38,997 bases of DNA from an uncultured Brevundimonas sp. (GTDB lineage Bacteria; Pseudomonadota; Alphaproteobacteria; Caulobacterales; Caulobacteraceae), in contig NZ_CAMZFB010000026.1 in assembly GCF_947305955.1 (NCBI RefSeq), positions 1 to 38,997 on the forward strand, written 5' to 3'. The first letter of the stretch is position 1, and the number at the start of each line of letters is the position of its first letter. Shown here piece after piece: positions 36,947 through 38,997 of this stretch. The notes beneath the pieces were generated by a model. It made no database searches, had not been told where the DNA came from, and saw only the letters and a list, made by a program, of their open reading frames with translations. The position numbers were made by a program, and so were the translations under genes.

Positions 36947-37764
36947 CGCCGGACGATTTCACCAAGCTGCAATCCCTGATGGCGGCGCGCGCGGGCTATG
37001 CGTTGCATCACGACCGTATGCAGCTGGCGGAACATCGGCTGGGACCTGTCGCCCGCCGCGAGGGCTTCCACAATGTCGAGGCCCTGCTGGCCAGCGTCTG
37101 GGCACGGCCTATAGGCTCGCTGGGCTGGAGCATTATCGAGACGCTGGTGAATGGCGAGACGTGGTTTCGCCGCGACCGCCATGTGTTCGACCTCTACAGC
37201 CAACAACTGCTGCCCGCCCTGTCGCAAGCGCGCCAGAGCCGACCGGTGCGCATCTGGGTGGCGGGATGCTCAACCGGACAGGAACCGCTCAGTCTCGCCA
37301 TGGCCGCCCTTGAGCAGGGCATTGCTGTCGAGGTTCTGGCCACCGACATCGCGCGTTCTGCCGTCGAAAAGGCCGGACGGGGCATCTATTCCGGCTTCGA
37401 GATCCAGCGCGGCCTAGCGGCCAAGACCATGCTGCGCTGGTTTGAGCCGGTCGAGGACCAATGGCGGGCGCGACCGGAGCTGCTCCAGTCCATCCATTAT
37501 GACCGCGCCAATATTCTCGACGGTCTGCCCAGTGATCTTGCCCCCAAGGGGCCGTTCGACCTGATCTTCTGCCGCTATGTTCTGGGTGACATGGTGCCGG
37601 AGGCGCAGGAGCGCGCCCTGCTGCAACTGGCCCGCCATCTCAATGACGGCGGCTGCCTGTTTACGGGTCTGGACGAAGATGTCCGCACCAATCACTTCCG
37701 TCAGGTGGCAGGCGGCGCGGGGCTATTTGTCAAAGGCCCCGCCAGAGACCAGCGCGCGGCCTAA
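36943..37764 (+). CDS. cheR: CheR-type protein-glutamate methyltransferase
   Basis: Transfers methyl groups from S-adenosylmethionine to glutamates of chemoreceptors. It has 273 residues: an N-terminal helical CheR_N part (FTKLQSLMAARAGYAL, IIETLVNGETWFRRDRHVF) and the methyltransferase domain with the cofactor motif WVAGCSTGQEPLSLAMA, the acidic ATDIA, and FDLIFCRYVLGDM. The classical NETxFFR is changed to NGETWFRR. Its start overlaps the stop of the CheY-like gene, so the two are probably translated together. No chemoreceptor, CheA, CheW or CheB is in the window, so a target outside the classical chemotaxis cluster is likely. Its stop codon overlaps the stop of the convergent phosphatase gene. 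Confidence 0.92.
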   Translation: MTPDDFTKLQSLMAARAGYALHHDRMQLAEHRLGPVARREGFHNVEALLASVWARPIGSLGWSIIETLVNGETWFRRDRHVFDLYSQQLLPALSQARQSRPVRIWVAGCSTGQEPLSLAMAALEQGIAVEVLATDIARSAVEKAGRGIYSGFEIQRGLAAKTMLRWFEPVEDQWRARPELLQSIHYDRANILDGLPSDLAPKGPFDLIFCRYVLGDMVPEAQERALLQLARHLNDGGCLFTGLDEDVRTNHFRQVAGGAGLFVKGPARDQRAA

Positions 37765-38997
37765 CCCAACAAAGCCTTGCGGGCCACGGCCTTAACGCCG
37801 TCGCTCGGCACGTCCACCCATTCCAGATCGCTCGTGCCGAAATATTTGGATTGGTTGCGTGCGCACCAATCGGTCGTGACCAGTTTCAGACGCGCCTTGC
37901 CCGCTTCCAGATCGCGGCGCGGAGCCGCAAACGGGAAGTCACCCGTCATGTCCCAGATCGACATCGGCTCGTCCTGATTGCAGTATTTCAGCAGGGCAGG
38001 CATGCGGGCAGCGTCGATCTCGGCCACCATCAAACGGCCCTCAAAACGCACGACCTCGTCAAAGTGGAACTGGTCGACAGCCCCGCCCTTCAGTCCGGTC
38101 CCCAGCGTCGTCAGGCCGATAAAGCCCCAGTCCGCGCCCGTGGCCTCTGCAAAGCCCTGAGAAATCTTTCGGCCGGTCTCGCCCAGCGTCAGGGCGCGCG
38201 GATTGTGACCCAGGATGGCGCGCTCGGCATCGGTCAGGTGCGCGGCCAGAGTGGCGTCCAACAGAGCCTTGAGAGCGGCGTCGGCTTCATCGGTCGCCGC
38301 CACCTGCTGGATACGGGCCGAAGCCACGCCATCGGCACCATATTCAGCCACCACATAGGTTTCACCCCAGCGGCCCGGATGGGCAAAGGCACTGGCCCCT
38401 TCCTGATGGGTGAACAGAAGGTGGTTGTGGCCGCCGATCATGATCGCGCCCTGCGGCAGCAGGGACAGGTACTGGCGCTCGTCCACCACGCCGACGTGGC
38501 TGAGCACCAGTTTCAGACCATCACCCGCCAGCAGGCGCGGCAGATTGGCCTGTGCCCATTCCACAGGCGCGGGGATGGTCAGCCATTCGCGGCTTTCCAC
38601 CGGATAGGTGTTGATCGAGGGCGTACCCAGTGCGGCGATGCGCAGCGTCTCGCCACCGATCGACAGAACAGCCGAGTCCTCGGTGTAGGGCTGGCCTGTG
38701 CGGCTATCGATAATATTGCTGACCACCGTCAGGCCCAGCGCCTTCATGCGCGCAATGACCGTATGCAGTTCCGGCGTCAGATCGTTGTCGTGGTTGCCGA
38801 TATTGAAGACCGTCGGCGCGATCTTGGGCAATTCGGCCATAAAGGCCCAGTCCACGGCCCCTTCGGAACGCACCGAGACCGTGTTGCCGTGCTCGAAGCT
38901 GTCGCCATTGACCACAATCAGGTGCGGCGCGGGATTATCGCGCACCTCGCGGCGGAAGGCCGCCAGAAGCGGCGCGATGCGCGTATAGGAAGAGTGC
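37761..38997 (-). CDS. 5'-nucleotidase/UshA-like metallophosphatase, partial
   Basis: A calcineurin-like phosphoesterase followed by a 5'-nucleotidase C-terminal domain, the layout of UshA and its relatives. The 5' end lies outside the window; the frame is open through the right edge, giving about 411 residues here. The visible part starts HSSYTRIAPLLAAFR, so the His at the edge is probably that of the DxH metal motif. Next come VVNGDSFEHG, FNIGNHDNDL and IMIGGHNH, all metal-binding motifs of the family. The C-terminal part contains GFIGLTTLGTGLKGG and VVRFEGRLMV. Whether a signal peptide is present cannot be seen. The substrate could be nucleotides, UDP-sugars or 2',3'-cyclic nucleotides. 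It converges with cheR, sharing stop-codon bases. Confidence 0.88.
   Translation of the reverse strand, partial: HSSYTRIAPLLAAFRREVRDNPAPHLIVVNGDSFEHGNTVSVRSEGAVDWAFMAELPKIAPTVFNIGNHDNDLTPELHTVIARMKALGLTVVSNIIDSRTGQPYTEDSAVLSIGGETLRIAALGTPSINTYPVESREWLTIPAPVEWAQANLPRLLAGDGLKLVLSHVGVVDERQYLSLLPQGAIMIGGHNHLLFTHQEGASAFAHPGRWGETYVVAEYGADGVASARIQQVAATDEADAALKALLDATLAAHLTDAERAILGHNPRALTLGETGRKISQGFAEATGADWGFIGLTTLGTGLKGGAVDQFHFDEVVRFEGRLMVAEIDAARMPALLKYCNQDEPMSIWDMTGDFPFAAPRRDLEAGKARLKLVTTDWCARNQSKYFGTSDLEWVDVPSDGVKAVARKALLG

Noticed and set aside
37151..37417. Second-frame open reading frames inside cheR and other genes
   Set aside because: They are products of high GC content, with Arg/Ala/Pro-rich text and no start signals.

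Overview
The window is about 39 kb of chromosomal, high-GC (roughly 60-65 %) alphaproteobacterial DNA, and almost all of it is coding. The best taxonomic marker is at the right end. It is a ChpT histidine phosphotransferase gene followed by a CheY-like receiver and a CheR methyltransferase, and ChpT is the CckA-to-CtrA phosphorelay protein of the Caulobacter type. The map promoter also fits the Caulobacter housekeeping promoter pattern. I infer a member of the Caulobacterales, perhaps Asticcacaulis-like because the GC seems lower than in Caulobacter or Brevundimonas. I see no rRNA, tRNA, CRISPR array, insertion sequence or prophage gene.

Layout. (1) 1-9637: an AT-richer regulatory region, a leader peptide with a transcription attenuator, then eight tightly packed branched-chain amino acid genes in the order ilvD-ilvC-ilvG-ilvM-ilvE-leuC-leuD-leuB, closed by a strong terminator. 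The operon makes valine and isoleucine from the keto acids and carries three of the four leucine-specific steps; leuA and ilvA are not in the window. The acetolactate synthase (long IlvG-like subunit, 82-residue IlvM-like subunit) and IlvE look like the enterobacterial types. (2) 9636-16356: a TetR-family repressor divergent from a MexEF-OprN-like tripartite RND efflux operon. (3) 16429-18922: proB-proA for proline synthesis. (4) 19027-21465, minus strand: a membrane-bound PQQ glucose dehydrogenase. (5) 21760-27778: gltD-gltB, the two subunits of glutamate synthase. (6) 28029-29571: a DEAD-box RNA helicase with a long, foldable leader.

(7) 29646-30983, minus strand: a FadL/TodX-family outer membrane protein. 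(8) 31417-34819: map, radC, a GNAT acetyltransferase, a BolA/IbaG-family gene and a degenerate aldo/keto-reductase-like protein that has lost its catalytic residues. (9) 34838-35680, minus strand: a CysQ-like phosphatase, divergent from chpT. (10) 35794-37764: chpT, a CheY-like gene whose only in-frame starts are CTG or rarer, and cheR. (11) 37761 to the right edge, minus strand: a 5'-nucleotidase/UshA-like metallophosphatase whose N-terminus lies outside the window.

The clearest regulatory system is the ilv attenuator. A 45-residue leader peptide carries a run of Val, Leu and Ile codons, all of types rare in the genes that follow, placed just ahead of three RNA segments that can pair as a pause hairpin, an antiterminator or a terminator. 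Other points worth checking are the repeated TGCAA words upstream of the leader, the CtrA-like box at chpT, the CTG start of the CheY-like gene, the inactive aldo/keto reductase homologue and the structured helicase leader. I found no completely unknown multi-gene system.
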